A stretch of DNA of 31,489 nucleotides from JAQBDA01 sp041301185. Lineage in GTDB: Bacteria > Chloroflexota > Anaerolineae > Anaerolineales > UBA4823. A program made the translations under genes and the position numbers. Below the pieces are notes generated by a model that did no database searches, was not told where the DNA came from, and saw only the letters and a program-made list of their open reading frames with translations. Each line of letters starts with the position of its first letter. Within the stretch, counting starts at the first letter, position 1. Positions 1 through 8,191 of the stretch are shown in pieces. The stretch lies in NCBI GenBank assembly GCA_041301185.1, contig JBFYSV010000269.1, positions 1 through 31,489 on the forward strand, read 5' to 3'.

Positions 1-421
1 CCGCCAGATTGCTAATTACCCAGCAACGGTCCTCATACTCCCAGTAGTAGGATAAGCCCAAGAATGATCCCCCAGAAGCGAAGTAGGGGAAGAACGGAAA
101 AGCCCTGCACGCAAGAGAACGAAAATCACGCTGGCAGTATTGATATCCTTTGCACTCAATCAGTGTCTGCCCGGATGGCAATTGATTTACCAGGCGGTGA
201 TGTTGGTGACTGTTCCTTACCTGCCACAGGTGCCATAAATCCGTGTTCTCTTGGAGATATCCCCATTCATCCTCATATGCGGTTGGCACTGAGTGACGGG
301 TATCGCAACAAAATGGAATACCTCCCTGGTTGTAAGGCGCGCATTTTTCACCACAATCTAAAGCTGTGATGGGGGAGGAGAAATGAGAGTAAAGATCCCT
401 GAAAAAATGGTGCTTGGACAT
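1..421 (-). CDS. cysteine-rich CxxxC/CC protein, partial (runs off left edge)
   Basis: The minus strand is open without a stop from ATG at 421 to the window edge, at least 140 codons, so the C-terminus is missing. The product is rich in Cys, aromatic and His residues. It has DCGEKC near residues 22-27, a CC pair at 39-40, then spaced Cys residues with CRAFPFFPYF. This layout resembles metal- or Fe-S-binding YkgJ-type cysteine-cluster proteins, but I cannot name the function. Codons read as real protein (ordered DTRHSVPTAYEDEWGYL and TDLWHLW stretches), whereas the overlapping plus-strand frame is low-complexity nonsense. There is no Shine-Dalgarno; a promoter-like element sits just upstream (433-460), which suggests a leaderless start. 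It is divergent from the UbiB-family gene, with about 150 bp between start codons. Confidence 0.65.
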   Translation of the reverse strand, partial: MSKHHFFRDLYSHFSSPITALDCGEKCAPYNQGGIPFCCDTRHSVPTAYEDEWGYLQENTDLWHLWQVRNSHQHHRLVNQLPSGQTLIECKGYQYCQRDFRSLACRAFPFFPYFASGGSFLGLSYYWEYEDRCWVISNLA

Positions 422-432
422 GGGTCGAATAA

Positions 433-460
433 AGGATACCATATCTTTATCAGAACACAA
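433..460 (-). promoter_or_regulatory. putative promoter of the left-edge gene
   Basis: On the minus strand TTGTGT (455-460) is followed by a 16-nt spacer and TATCCT (433-438), preceded by TGG, an extended -10 arrangement. The start codon at 421 lies only about 12 nt beyond the hexamer, so the transcript would be nearly leaderless. Confidence 0.35.
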
Positions 461-557
461 AAGAAGAATAACGAAAAGATCAATCTTGTACATTGCGCAT
501 AGTCTTCAGATCGAGATCTCGCTGGAACCTTTTGTAGGTTCGGGCTGTGAAGCAAGG

Positions 558-563
558 TATAAT
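558..563 (+). promoter_or_regulatory. putative -10 element before the UbiB-family gene
   Basis: A perfect TATAAT ends 9 nt before the chosen ATG at 573. No good -35 is visible at 16-18 nt. A transcript starting here would begin within a few bases of the start codon. Confidence 0.3.
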
Positions 564-572
564 CTCAAGGCA

Positions 573-2267
573 ATGATAAAGAAACGCTACCGCCGGATCG
601 TACTGTTCTTTGGGCGCATTCTGGGCGGCTTTATTTTTTGGGATATCGTGCTGCCCCGGATTGGACTGCGTGGGTGGGCTGAGAATACCAGAAAAAGCAG
701 AATTCGTAAAAGTGCAATCGCTTTCCGCACACTGGCGATTGAATTGGGGGGAGTGCTAATTAAAGTAGGCCAGTTCCTATCGACACGAGTGGATGTTTTA
801 CCCCTTGAGTTCACCGATGAGTTGCAGGGATTGCAGGACGAGGTGCCTCCGGTCTTGTTTGAAGAAATTCGTGAGGTTGCCGAGAATGAGTTTGGTTGCC
901 CGTTGGATAACAAATACTCGCGTTTTGAGCGAGAGCCGCTAGCTGCCGCATCCCTCGGACAGGTCCACCTAGCGTGGGTAAAGCCGCCAACTGGATCGAC
1001 TGATCCATCATGGGAGTCGATATCCAGCGTGGTGGTAAAGATTCAACGTCCAAATATCGAGAAGATTATTGAGACCGACCTTGCAGCACTGCGCACTGTG
1101 GGTAATTGGTTAAAGCGCTATCCTCCCATCCGCAAGCGAGCAAACGTACCGGCGTTAATCGCAGAATTTTCCCGCATATTATACGAAGAAGTGGACTACC
1201 TGGCTGAAGGCAAGAATGCCGAAACATTTGCCAATAATTTTAGTAGCGACATGAGTGTGCGTGTTCCCCGCATCTTGTGGTCCCACACAACGCGTCGGGT
1301 CTTGACTCTGGAGAATGTCTGGGCAATAAAGATCACCGATTACAAGGCAATCGGCGCGGCGGGTATAGACCGGTCACAAGTAGCCTCAAGGTTATTAGAT
1401 GCATATCTGAAACAAATATTTGAAGCTGGTTTCTTTCATGCTGACCCACATCCGGGCAACCTGTTTGTGTACCCGCTACCTGAACATCCGGAAAAACCGG
1501 CGGAAATAGATGATATCGCCTGGCAACTCACCTTTGTTGATTTTGGGATGGTTGGGCGAGTTCCTCCAAACACAAAAGCAGGTATACGGGAGATGCTCAT
1601 AGGGGTTGGAACGCAAGATACAGGGAGAATACTGAAATCTTTTAAAATGCTGGATATGCTCTTGCCCGGAGCTGATTTAACTCTATTGGAAAAGGCAGAA
1701 GCGCAGGCGTTCGAGCGGTTTTGGGGGAAAAGTATGACTGAGCTAACCAACATTAGCACAGATGAAATCGTTGATTTCACCAATGAGTTCAGAGAATTGT
1801 TATACACCATGCCTTTCCAGATCCCCCAAGACTTCATCTTCTTGGCCCGAGCGGTCGGTATTCTCTCGGGTATGTGCACTGGGCTGGATCCTGAGTTCAA
1901 TGTCTGGGAGCATCTTGCCCCGTATGCTCGCAAGCTGGTGGCTGAGGAAGCGCGATCCTCACCTGAGTTTTGGATTGAAAACCTGCGTGGTCTGGTGACG
2001 GCTTTGTTCTCTTACCCGATCAGAGTACAGTCGGCGCTTGACCGCCTGGAGCGAGGGGATATCTCGGTCCGGATACTTGAGATCACTCAATCAACCCGCC
2101 GTCTTGAACGGGCATTGCGCCAGATTGCCGCTAGCCTGGTTTTTTCTGCACTGTTTATTGGAGCAGTGCAGCTCTACCTGGCAGGTCAGTTAGGTTTTGC
2201 CGCAGTATTGTTTGGACTGGCGGCACTCGTCTTGTTATGGATCGCTCTGCAAGGTTCTGTTCGATAA
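573..2267 (+). CDS. UbiB/ABC1-family atypical protein kinase
   Basis: A 564-residue membrane-associated ABC1/ADCK/UbiB-family protein. Visible family marks are the KxGQ motif (KVGQ, residues 64-67), the Ala-rich loop AAASLGQVH (about 124-132), VVKIQRP with the ATP-site Lys near 156, the catalytic-loop equivalent FFHADPHPGN (about 287-296) and FVDFGM as the DFG equivalent (321-326). A hydrophobic C-terminal segment (about 525-560) looks like one or two membrane helices. Family members act as ATPases or kinases that support isoprenoid-quinone or lipid metabolism; the substrate here is unknown. A longer frame back to 414 exists, but MIKKRYRR at 573 is the family-like N-terminus, and the longer version would overlap the divergent gene's start. 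A short insertion near 134-152 (PPTGSTDPSWES) splits the N-lobe. No quinone-biosynthesis genes are adjacent. Confidence 0.85.
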   Translation: MIKKRYRRIVLFFGRILGGFIFWDIVLPRIGLRGWAENTRKSRIRKSAIAFRTLAIELGGVLIKVGQFLSTRVDVLPLEFTDELQGLQDEVPPVLFEEIREVAENEFGCPLDNKYSRFEREPLAAASLGQVHLAWVKPPTGSTDPSWESISSVVVKIQRPNIEKIIETDLAALRTVGNWLKRYPPIRKRANVPALIAEFSRILYEEVDYLAEGKNAETFANNFSSDMSVRVPRILWSHTTRRVLTLENVWAIKITDYKAIGAAGIDRSQVASRLLDAYLKQIFEAGFFHADPHPGNLFVYPLPEHPEKPAEIDDIAWQLTFVDFGMVGRVPPNTKAGIREMLIGVGTQDTGRILKSFKMLDMLLPGADLTLLEKAEAQAFERFWGKSMTELTNISTDEIVDFTNEFRELLYTMPFQIPQDFIFLARAVGILSGMCTGLDPEFNVWEHLAPYARKLVAEEARSSPEFWIENLRGLVTALFSYPIRVQSALDRLERGDISVRILEITQSTRRLERALRQIAASLVFSALFIGAVQLYLAGQLGFAAVLFGLAALVLLWIALQGSVR

Positions 2268-2371
2268 TTGGGATGTTTGAAGAGTGCCTGCCCAAGAGTT
2301 CCAATATGGGCATCGATTATAATAAAAGCCTCGCACATCCAGGCCACCAAACTAATAAAGGAGAGCAATAA

Positions 2372-3310
2372 ATGGAAGCTGGATATATTTGGATGGACGG
2401 TGAATTTGTTCCCTACGACCAGGCGAAGGTGCATCTCATATCACCAACCATTCATTATGGAATTGGTGTTTTCGAAGGTATTCGTTGTTATGCTACCAGC
2501 CACGGTCCAGCCGTCTTCCGTCTACGAGAGCATTTAGAGCGGTTTTTAGAGTCTATTCATATCCTTGGGATACAGGATTTTCCTTATACGGTGGGTGATC
2601 TCCGGGAAGCTGTTCACCAGACAATTCGTATCAATGGGTATGATGAGTGCTATATCCGCCCGATCATGCATATGGATGGACCAATGGGTTTGAACATGGA
2701 CCGATCCACTCCGAAAGTTGGGATTGCAGCCTGGGAGTGGGGACCATACCTGGGCATGGAAGCCCGTGAGACTGGCGTTCATATGATGGTTTCCTCATTC
2801 ACACGGCTGCACCCAAATATCAGCTTGACGAAAGCAAAAATTACCGGCAATTATGTCAACTCGATGCTGGTGAAAACGTTAGCGTTGCGCTCCGGGTACG
2901 ATGAAGCAGTCATACTCGATCCTTTGGGGAACGTGGCAGAGTGTACCGGAGAAAACCTGTTTATGTTGCGTAGAGGTGTGCTTTACACTCCTCCTCTGGC
3001 GACTGTATTAGAGGGGATTACCCGTGATTCAGTTTTTGCACTAGCGACCGAAATGGGTATTCAGGTAGAAGAAAGGACAATAACCCGCGATCAGCTGTAC
3101 ACAGCCGATGAGGTCTTCATCACCGGCACAGCCGCGGAGATTGTCGGTGTCCGTATGATCGATTACCGCCCCATAGGCTCAGGAGGTGTTGGGCCGATTA
3201 CCAAAGCATTGTTAAATGCATTTTTGGCGGCCATTCATGGAGAAGGCAGGTTATCCACAGAGTGGCTGGATTATGTGCATGAAACAACGCCAGTAGCCTT
3301 GCAAGACTAA
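2372..3310 (+). CDS. ilvE: branched-chain amino acid aminotransferase
   Basis: A 312-residue fold-type IV PLP aminotransferase that reversibly transaminates Leu, Ile and Val with 2-oxoglutarate in the cytosol. The start MEAGYIWMDGEFVPYDQAKV and HYGIGVFEGIRCY are typical IlvE. The PLP Lys is K156 in TKAKITGNY, the ECTGENLF segment (about 191-197) carries the cofactor-binding Glu, and FITGTAAEI near 249-257 binds the phosphate. Length matches the family (about 300-310). A good Shine-Dalgarno (GGAGAG, 2361-2366) supports this ATG. The gene lies 104 bp after the UbiB-family gene and has no ilv partners in the window, so it is probably expressed separately. Confidence 0.93.
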   Translation: MEAGYIWMDGEFVPYDQAKVHLISPTIHYGIGVFEGIRCYATSHGPAVFRLREHLERFLESIHILGIQDFPYTVGDLREAVHQTIRINGYDECYIRPIMHMDGPMGLNMDRSTPKVGIAAWEWGPYLGMEARETGVHMMVSSFTRLHPNISLTKAKITGNYVNSMLVKTLALRSGYDEAVILDPLGNVAECTGENLFMLRRGVLYTPPLATVLEGITRDSVFALATEMGIQVEERTITRDQLYTADEVFITGTAAEIVGVRMIDYRPIGSGGVGPITKALLNAFLAAIHGEGRLSTEWLDYVHETTPVALQD

Positions 3311-3413
3311 TCGACTTCTAATGCAACTTTTTACTGCTGGATGCATCATATATTATGTAGATCATACCTGGCAGTATGAACAGTTTATCCTGATAAATTC
3401 ATACATATAGGAC

Positions 3414-3450
3414 TTACGCAACACCCCCAGTACATCCTTCAACTGCGTAA
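3414..3450 (-). repeat. short interspersed repeat, copy 1, with TTACGCA/TGCGTAA ends
   Basis: This 37-bp block in the ilvE-trxB gap (3311-3493) begins TTACGCA and ends TGCGTAA, a perfect 7-bp terminal inverted repeat. Read on the minus strand, its first 30 bases match 31428-31457 at 28 of 30 positions. The gap is AT-rich on both sides of the block and holds no open frame I would support. The outer flank reads GGAC before TTACGCA. It looks like a miniature, probably non-autonomous element or the remnant of one. Confidence 0.6.
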
Positions 3451-3493
3451 ATTCTAAAATATTTAAAAATACCAGAAAATTGAGGGTACGAAT

Positions 3494-4501
3494 ATGGATT
3501 TTAGCCTGAGTAACCTAAGTACAAATAAGACCGATGGGCAGCAGCATGTTGAGGTCCTGGTGATCGGGTCTGGACCGGCAGGTCTTACTGCTGCTTTGTA
3601 TGCAGCCAGAGCAGATTTGAACCCGGTTGTACTGGCAGGGATGGACTTGGGAGGGCAGGTATCCTTGACCTACACTGTCGAGAACTACCCTGGTTTCCCG
3701 GAAGGTGTGGGTGGTGCTGAGATGGTGGAGCTGTTCCAAAAGCAGGCAGAGCGATTTGGGGCAAAGGTGGAGTTTGATACGGCTACGGAAGTTGACTTGA
3801 GCAAAAGACCCTTAAGGGTGAAGACTTACAATGGTGAATACCTGGCTGAGACAGTCATCATCACAACCGGGGCGACCCCGCTTCATTTGAACGTTCCTGG
3901 TGAGAAGGAAATGACCGGGCGAGGTGTCTCATATTGCGCGACCTGTGATGGTTGGTTTTTTAAAGACAAGGATGTAGTTGTTGTCGGAGGTGGCGATAGT
4001 GCGCTGGAAGAGGCTATTTTCCTCACCCGCTATGCCAAATCGGTAACCATTGTCCATCGAAGGGACTCCCTTCGGGCTGGTGTCATTTTACAGAATCGGG
4101 CGATGGAGAATCCAAAGATAACATTTGTCTGGAATGCCGTTGTGACACAGATTCTGGGTGGCGAAGCAGTCCACGGGGTTCGATTAAAGGACACGGTGAC
4201 CGGTGAAGAGCGCGAGCACGCGACCGATGGTGTCTTTATCTTTATCGGGCATAAGCCGAATACAGAATTGTTTGAGGGGCAGCTTGAGATCGATGAGTTA
4301 GGTTACCTGATCGTAGATAAGCTAATGCACACCCGCGTGGCTGGCGTCTTCGCTGCAGGTGAAGCCGCTGACCCTCATTTCCGCCAGGTAATCACCTCGG
4401 CAGGGATGGGTGCGGCAGCAGCAATGCAAGCGATTCATTTTATCCAGGAACAGGCTTCTGACGAGCCGCAGACGCCTGTGCTTGTCAAATCCGAATCATA
4501 A
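3494..4501 (+). CDS. trxB: thioredoxin-disulfide reductase
   Basis: A 335-residue cytosolic flavoprotein that passes electrons from NADPH through FAD and a redox disulfide to thioredoxin. FAD-binding GSGPAG is at 25-30, redox CATC at 148-151 (short low-Mr TrxR type), the NADPH dinucleotide-binding GGGDSA at 165-170, and HRRDSLRA at 188-195, the Arg-containing motif expected for NADPH rather than NADH. A second FAD motif near 287 reads GEAADPHFRQ; the usual form is GDV.D..YRQ. Family length is about 310, so about 20 non-conserved residues precede the flavin domain. The Shine-Dalgarno is GAGGG a few bases before ATG. No thioredoxin gene is in the window. The interspersed repeat lies just upstream. 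Confidence 0.92.
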   Translation: MDFSLSNLSTNKTDGQQHVEVLVIGSGPAGLTAALYAARADLNPVVLAGMDLGGQVSLTYTVENYPGFPEGVGGAEMVELFQKQAERFGAKVEFDTATEVDLSKRPLRVKTYNGEYLAETVIITTGATPLHLNVPGEKEMTGRGVSYCATCDGWFFKDKDVVVVGGGDSALEEAIFLTRYAKSVTIVHRRDSLRAGVILQNRAMENPKITFVWNAVVTQILGGEAVHGVRLKDTVTGEEREHATDGVFIFIGHKPNTELFEGQLEIDELGYLIVDKLMHTRVAGVFAAGEAADPHFRQVITSAGMGAAAAMQAIHFIQEQASDEPQTPVLVKSES

Positions 4502-4627
4502 TGAGATCAGTCGTTGAGATATTGGGTTCGGGGCGTAGTGACCGTATGTTTCCTGGAGATTATGCCCCACTTAACCAAATCGAGGCGTATTTTTTCGAAA
4601 CTAATTCACAACCGGGAGTGTTCAAGA

Positions 4628-5554
4628 ATGGAAAATAAAGTGTCAATCGTTGGGGCAGGCATGACAGGCTCGACAACAGCTCACTGGCTGGCTGAGCGGG
4701 AAATTGCTGATGTGGTTTTGGTTGATATCGTCGAAGGCATGCCACAGGGCAAAGCCCTGGACCTGCTGGAAGCTCTGCCGGTTATTGGTTCGGATGTACA
4801 GGTAACAGGCAGTAATGACTACGAAGCCACGCGCGGGTCGGATATCATTGTTATTACGGCTGGCTTGCCCCGCAAACCGGGAATGAGCCGGGATGATCTA
4901 TTGTCTGCAAACGCTGAGATCGTGCGCAAAGCAACCGAAGAATCAATGAAATACTCACCAGACGCAATTTTTGTCGTGTTGACCAACCCGTTAGACGTAA
5001 TGACGTATTTGACGATGAAGACTGCGGGAATTCCTGCCCAGCGGGTGGTTGGTCAGGCAGGTATCCTCGATTCGGCCCGGATGCGAGCTTTTGTCGCGAT
5101 GGAATTGGGTGTGAGCGTTGAAAATGTGCATTGTTACGTTCTGGGCGGGCACGGCGATGAGATGGTCCCCTTGACCCGTCACTCAAATGTTGCCGGCGTG
5201 CCGTTGGATGAAATTCTCCCTGCAGATCGTTTAGCTGCGATTGTCGACCGGACACGCAAGGGGGGAGGCGAGATTGTCAGCCTGTTGAAATCTGGAAGTG
5301 CTTTTTACGCTCCTGCGGTGGCGGTCACTCAAATGGTGGAAGCCATCTTGAAAGATAAACACCTGATCGTTCCCGCAGCGGCGTACTTGCAGGGAGAGTA
5401 CGGGTTGGAAGGCATTTTCTTTGGCGTGCCTGTGCAATTGGGACGGAAAGGTGTCGAGAAAGTTATCGAGTACAGCTTGACTGCTGATGAAGAGAATGCA
5501 CTAAAAGCATCTGCTAAGGGTGTTGCTGAAAATATCGAAAAATTGGGGCTCTAA
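4628..5554 (+). CDS. mdh: malate dehydrogenase (LDH-like, NAD-dependent)
   Basis: A 308-residue enzyme for malate + NAD+ to oxaloacetate + NADH. The Rossmann motif GAGMTG is at 9-14 and Asp33 at the end of strand 2 indicates NAD preference. Substrate-site Arg residues are at R82 and R88 (LPRKPGMSRDD). NPLDVMTYL, GILDSARMR (R151) and GGHGDEMV (catalytic His175) follow. Arg at position 82 rather than Gln argues for malate over lactate. It belongs to the dimer/tetramer LDH-like MDH group common in Chloroflexota. The ATG at 4628 starts exactly at the conserved MENKVSIVGAG, with GGGAG upstream; a 38-codon in-frame extension to 4514 has no conserved sequence. Citrate synthase follows after 13 bp, so the two are probably co-transcribed. 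Confidence 0.93.
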   Translation: MENKVSIVGAGMTGSTTAHWLAEREIADVVLVDIVEGMPQGKALDLLEALPVIGSDVQVTGSNDYEATRGSDIIVITAGLPRKPGMSRDDLLSANAEIVRKATEESMKYSPDAIFVVLTNPLDVMTYLTMKTAGIPAQRVVGQAGILDSARMRAFVAMELGVSVENVHCYVLGGHGDEMVPLTRHSNVAGVPLDEILPADRLAAIVDRTRKGGGEIVSLLKSGSAFYAPAVAVTQMVEAILKDKHLIVPAAAYLQGEYGLEGIFFGVPVQLGRKGVEKVIEYSLTADEENALKASAKGVAENIEKLGL

Positions 5555-5567
5555 TCTGGAGGATTAT

Positions 5568-6878
5568 ATGCCGATCAAGAAAAAATTAGCTGCTGTGCTC
5601 CCCGAATGGCGAGAACGGGTGGCAAAACTGCTCAAAGAAAGCGGTGACGTAGTTATCGGTGAGGTAACGATCTCCCAGGCTTTTCACGGAATGAGGGATG
5701 TGAAAGCACTGGTAACAGACATATCGTACGTAGATCCGAATGAAGGAATCAGGTTTCGTGGTTACACGATTCCAGAGGTCTTAGCAAATCTACCGAAACC
5801 GGCGGGGGCTGAAATGCCCTACGTGGGTGGGCTTTACTATTTGTTCTTGATTGGTGAATTTCCAACGGAAGCAGATGTTATTGAAGTCGAGAATGAGTGG
5901 AAACGCCGGGGTGAGATCCCGGAATTTGTTATTGATGTTTTGCAGGCGATGCCCCCCGATGCCCATCCCATGATGCTATTCTCATCGGCTATCCTGGCAC
6001 TCCAGACCGGCTCAGTGTTCGCTCGGCGCTACCAAGAAGGTATGACCAAGGATGAATATTGGGAGCCAATGCTGGAAGACAGTCTCAATCTGACAGCTAA
6101 GCTGCCGGCAATTGCGGCCTACATTTATAGTTTGAAGTATAGAGGTGGGAAGTTTGTTCCGGCATGCGATGAACTGGACTGGGGGGGGAACTTTGCATGT
6201 ATGCTAGGCTTGTCTTCTCAGGAATATATGGATCTTACGCGCTTGCATGCTATCCTGCACTCAGATCACGAGAGTGGGAATGCCAGCGCACACGCAACCC
6301 ACCTGGCAGCATCCACCTTATCCGATATTTATTATGCATACTCAGCAGGCTTGAATAGCCTGGCCGGGCCGCTGCACGGTCTGGCTAACCAGGAAGCCTT
6401 GGGTTGGTTGTTGGATGTGCACCAAAAATTTAGCGGTGTACCCAGCGAAGACAAGCTGTATCATTATGCCTGGGATAAGTTGAAAGCCGGGCAGGTGATT
6501 CCGGGCTACGGGCATGCTGTGTTGCGTATACCCGATCCTCGTTTTACCGCTCAATACGAATACGCACTCAAGCATATGCCTGATGACGAGATTTTCCAGA
6601 TTGCCCGGTTGGTGCGTAAGGTTGTTCCTGAAGTATTGATCGAGCAAGGAAAAGCCAAGAACCCTGCTCCAAACGTCGACGCGATCAGCGGAACCCTTCA
6701 ATATCATTATGGTATCCGCGAGTTCGATTTTTATACCGTCTTATTTGGCGTGGGGAGGGCATTGGGTGTGACAGCTAATGCGGTTTGGGCTCGGGCACTA
6801 GGCCAGCCACTCGAACGACCGAAATCGCTGACAATCCCAATGCTGGAAGAAATTGCCCGAAAAGCTAAGGGTAGCTAA
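5568..6878 (+). CDS. citrate (Si)-synthase, eukaryotic/mitochondrial type
   Basis: A 436-residue enzyme that condenses oxaloacetate and acetyl-CoA to citrate. Catalytic residues are present: H270 in GPLHG, H316 in GYGHAVLR and D371 in NVDAISG, plus Arg in DPRF and ERPKS for substrate binding. The stretches GLANQEALGWL, PGYGHAVLR, EQGKAKNP.PNVDA, VLFGVGRALGV and RALGQPLERPKS read much more like mitochondrial citrate synthase than the hexameric GltA of enteric bacteria, and the length (about 436) also fits the mitochondrial mature form. The start MPIKKK at 5568 has a strong GGAGG (5558-5562); a 16-codon extension runs into mdh. It sits 13 bp after mdh, whose product oxaloacetate it uses. A strong terminator follows. 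Confidence 0.92.
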   Translation: MPIKKKLAAVLPEWRERVAKLLKESGDVVIGEVTISQAFHGMRDVKALVTDISYVDPNEGIRFRGYTIPEVLANLPKPAGAEMPYVGGLYYLFLIGEFPTEADVIEVENEWKRRGEIPEFVIDVLQAMPPDAHPMMLFSSAILALQTGSVFARRYQEGMTKDEYWEPMLEDSLNLTAKLPAIAAYIYSLKYRGGKFVPACDELDWGGNFACMLGLSSQEYMDLTRLHAILHSDHESGNASAHATHLAASTLSDIYYAYSAGLNSLAGPLHGLANQEALGWLLDVHQKFSGVPSEDKLYHYAWDKLKAGQVIPGYGHAVLRIPDPRFTAQYEYALKHMPDDEIFQIARLVRKVVPEVLIEQGKAKNPAPNVDAISGTLQYHYGIREFDFYTVLFGVGRALGVTANAVWARALGQPLERPKSLTIPMLEEIARKAKGS

Positions 6879-6892
6879 ATATATCAGGAGTA

Positions 6893-6927
6893 AAAAGACG
6901 AGCCTGCTGGTATTCGGCTCGTCTTTT
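6893..6927. terminator. bidirectional intrinsic terminator
   Basis: A perfect 12-bp stem AAAAGACGAGCC / GGCTCGTCTTTT encloses an 11-nt loop, giving a U-run on either strand. It lies between the convergent ends of citrate synthase (6878) and the LysM gene (6952) and can serve both. Confidence 0.85.
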
Positions 6928-6951
6928 GATTCGGTAAATCTCCGGATTGGC

Positions 6952-8103
6952 TCAAGGTGTTGGCGTCAGTGGAGCAGAGGCGCCTGAGCCCAGCCAGGTG
7001 AATACCCGTGCGGCGCTAGGTGCTCCAGCCGGTTCCCAAATTGGGTTGCCTTCATCATCGGTGCCTGTTTGGCGGACAGGGACAACCCACCACCGGTAGA
7101 CGTGGGGAACGGTATCGTTTGCACGAAAACTGGATGGAACCAGGAGCTTGGTATCCGTCACATACTCAGTAAATTTTCGCTCCTGCCCTTCCGTGACATC
7201 GACAACATTGATAACATAGGCTTCGTTGCTTCGCAAGGTACCCACAGAAGCCCATTGAAGGCTTATGGTGGTATCCGCTTGAGTAAAAGGAGCTCCATCT
7301 ACAGGTAGCAAAAGATTTGGCGCGCTATATGGGGGTGGGGGGGTAGCGGTTGGTGAGGGTCCAGGGGTGGCAGCGCGCTCGCACAGAGGGATGATGATCA
7401 CTTCTCCAGAGCGAACGGTGTCATTTACCCGCCCGTTATAAGATTTGAGCACGGCGATTGGGACAGCATAATTCAAAGAAATGCTGCTAAGCGTGTCATT
7501 ATCTTGAACGGTGTACTCAACTTTTGGACAGGCTGCATCAGTAGCTTCGGCTCCGCTCAGAGTGGAGGTTGGCATTGGTGAAGGGGTAGGTGTTGGTTGT
7601 GGGATCAACAGCGTTTGACCTTCGAAGAGGGTATCGCATGCGGCGGGAAGCTCGTTCAGCAAGACGATGCTCTGAATGGACACCCCGAAGTTAAACGCGA
7701 TCGTTGAGCACGTGTCACCCAGGGCGACCTTATAGGAAAAGGGTGTGGGAGAAGGTTCAGGGGTGCTGGTAGTGGTCGGCGGAACTGGGGTGGGCGTGTT
7801 GGTTGCTGTGGGAGTAATCGTGACGGTAGGTGTTACAGTAGGAGCAGTTGCTGCCACGGCTGGTTGCCGCATGGCAAAATAAACCAGGGTCGCGCCAATT
7901 GCGATAAAGAGCGCCAGCAAACCAAAGGCTATTGGCAAATTCAATGTGATGACTGGTATCCGGCTTCCACGCTTGATTTGGGCTGATTTGGAAGAGTTGC
8001 TCAAGTCGCTGCCGCAAACCAGGCAACGGGGGGCATCCTCGCTGACACGCGTCCCGCATGTGGGGCAAAGTTTTGTTGGTTTTGAAGGTGTTTCTTGACT
8101 CAT
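6952..8103 (-). CDS. zinc-ribbon, single-TM, double LysM-domain protein
   Basis: A 383-residue membrane protein. Two CxxC pairs (C13/C16 and C27/C30) form a probable cytoplasmic zinc ribbon. One membrane helix follows (about 52-77), then a long Thr/Pro linker, LysM 1 (about 127-172, YKVALGDTCSTIA), a second TPTP linker, LysM 2 (about 196-241, YTVQDNDTLSSIS), another linker, and a C-terminal region with repeated Trp residues (QWASVG, YRWWVVPV) that looks like a beta-sandwich. LysM domains bind peptidoglycan or other GlcNAc polymers, so the outer part probably contacts the wall. No hydrolase domain is visible. I start at MSQETPSK (8103); ATG at 8124 adds seven residues with no ribosome site. 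An extended -10 lies upstream. Confidence 0.8.
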   Translation of the reverse strand: MSQETPSKPTKLCPTCGTRVSEDAPRCLVCGSDLSNSSKSAQIKRGSRIPVITLNLPIAFGLLALFIAIGATLVYFAMRQPAVAATAPTVTPTVTITPTATNTPTPVPPTTTSTPEPSPTPFSYKVALGDTCSTIAFNFGVSIQSIVLLNELPAACDTLFEGQTLLIPQPTPTPSPMPTSTLSGAEATDAACPKVEYTVQDNDTLSSISLNYAVPIAVLKSYNGRVNDTVRSGEVIIIPLCERAATPGPSPTATPPPPYSAPNLLLPVDGAPFTQADTTISLQWASVGTLRSNEAYVINVVDVTEGQERKFTEYVTDTKLLVPSSFRANDTVPHVYRWWVVPVRQTGTDDEGNPIWEPAGAPSAARVFTWLGSGASAPLTPTP

Positions 8104-8153
8104 ATATACCTGTTGCAAGACCATTCTATGGGTGAATTGGCCTGAGCTTGGCG

Positions 8154-8162
8154 ATTATACCA
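8154..8162 (-). promoter_or_regulatory. extended -10 promoter element of the LysM gene
   Basis: The minus strand reads TGGTATAAT here. Predicted transcription starts about 45 nt before the LysM-protein ATG at 8103. No -35 hexamer at 16-18 nt is recognisable, as is normal for an extended -10 promoter. Confidence 0.45.
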
Positions 8163-8191
8163 GAAAAATTACCTTCTCCCAGACAACGGAA

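Noticed and set aside
64..369. Plus-strand open frame of 101 codons at the left edge
   Set aside because: Its protein has no family features, while the opposite strand encodes an ordered Cys-rich protein through the same bases.
358..555. Minus-strand open frame of 65 codons overlapping the UbiB-family gene's upstream region
   Set aside because: It is out of frame with the Cys-rich gene and low in complexity; the region is better explained as divergent promoters.
414..572. Longer N-terminus for the UbiB-family protein
   Set aside because: The 53 extra residues are not family-like, would overlap the divergent gene's start, and contain the TATAAT element.
3322..3400. Riboswitch or small RNA before trxB
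   Set aside because: Only short AT-rich stems (for example TTTATC/GATAAA) are visible and nothing matches a known riboswitch.
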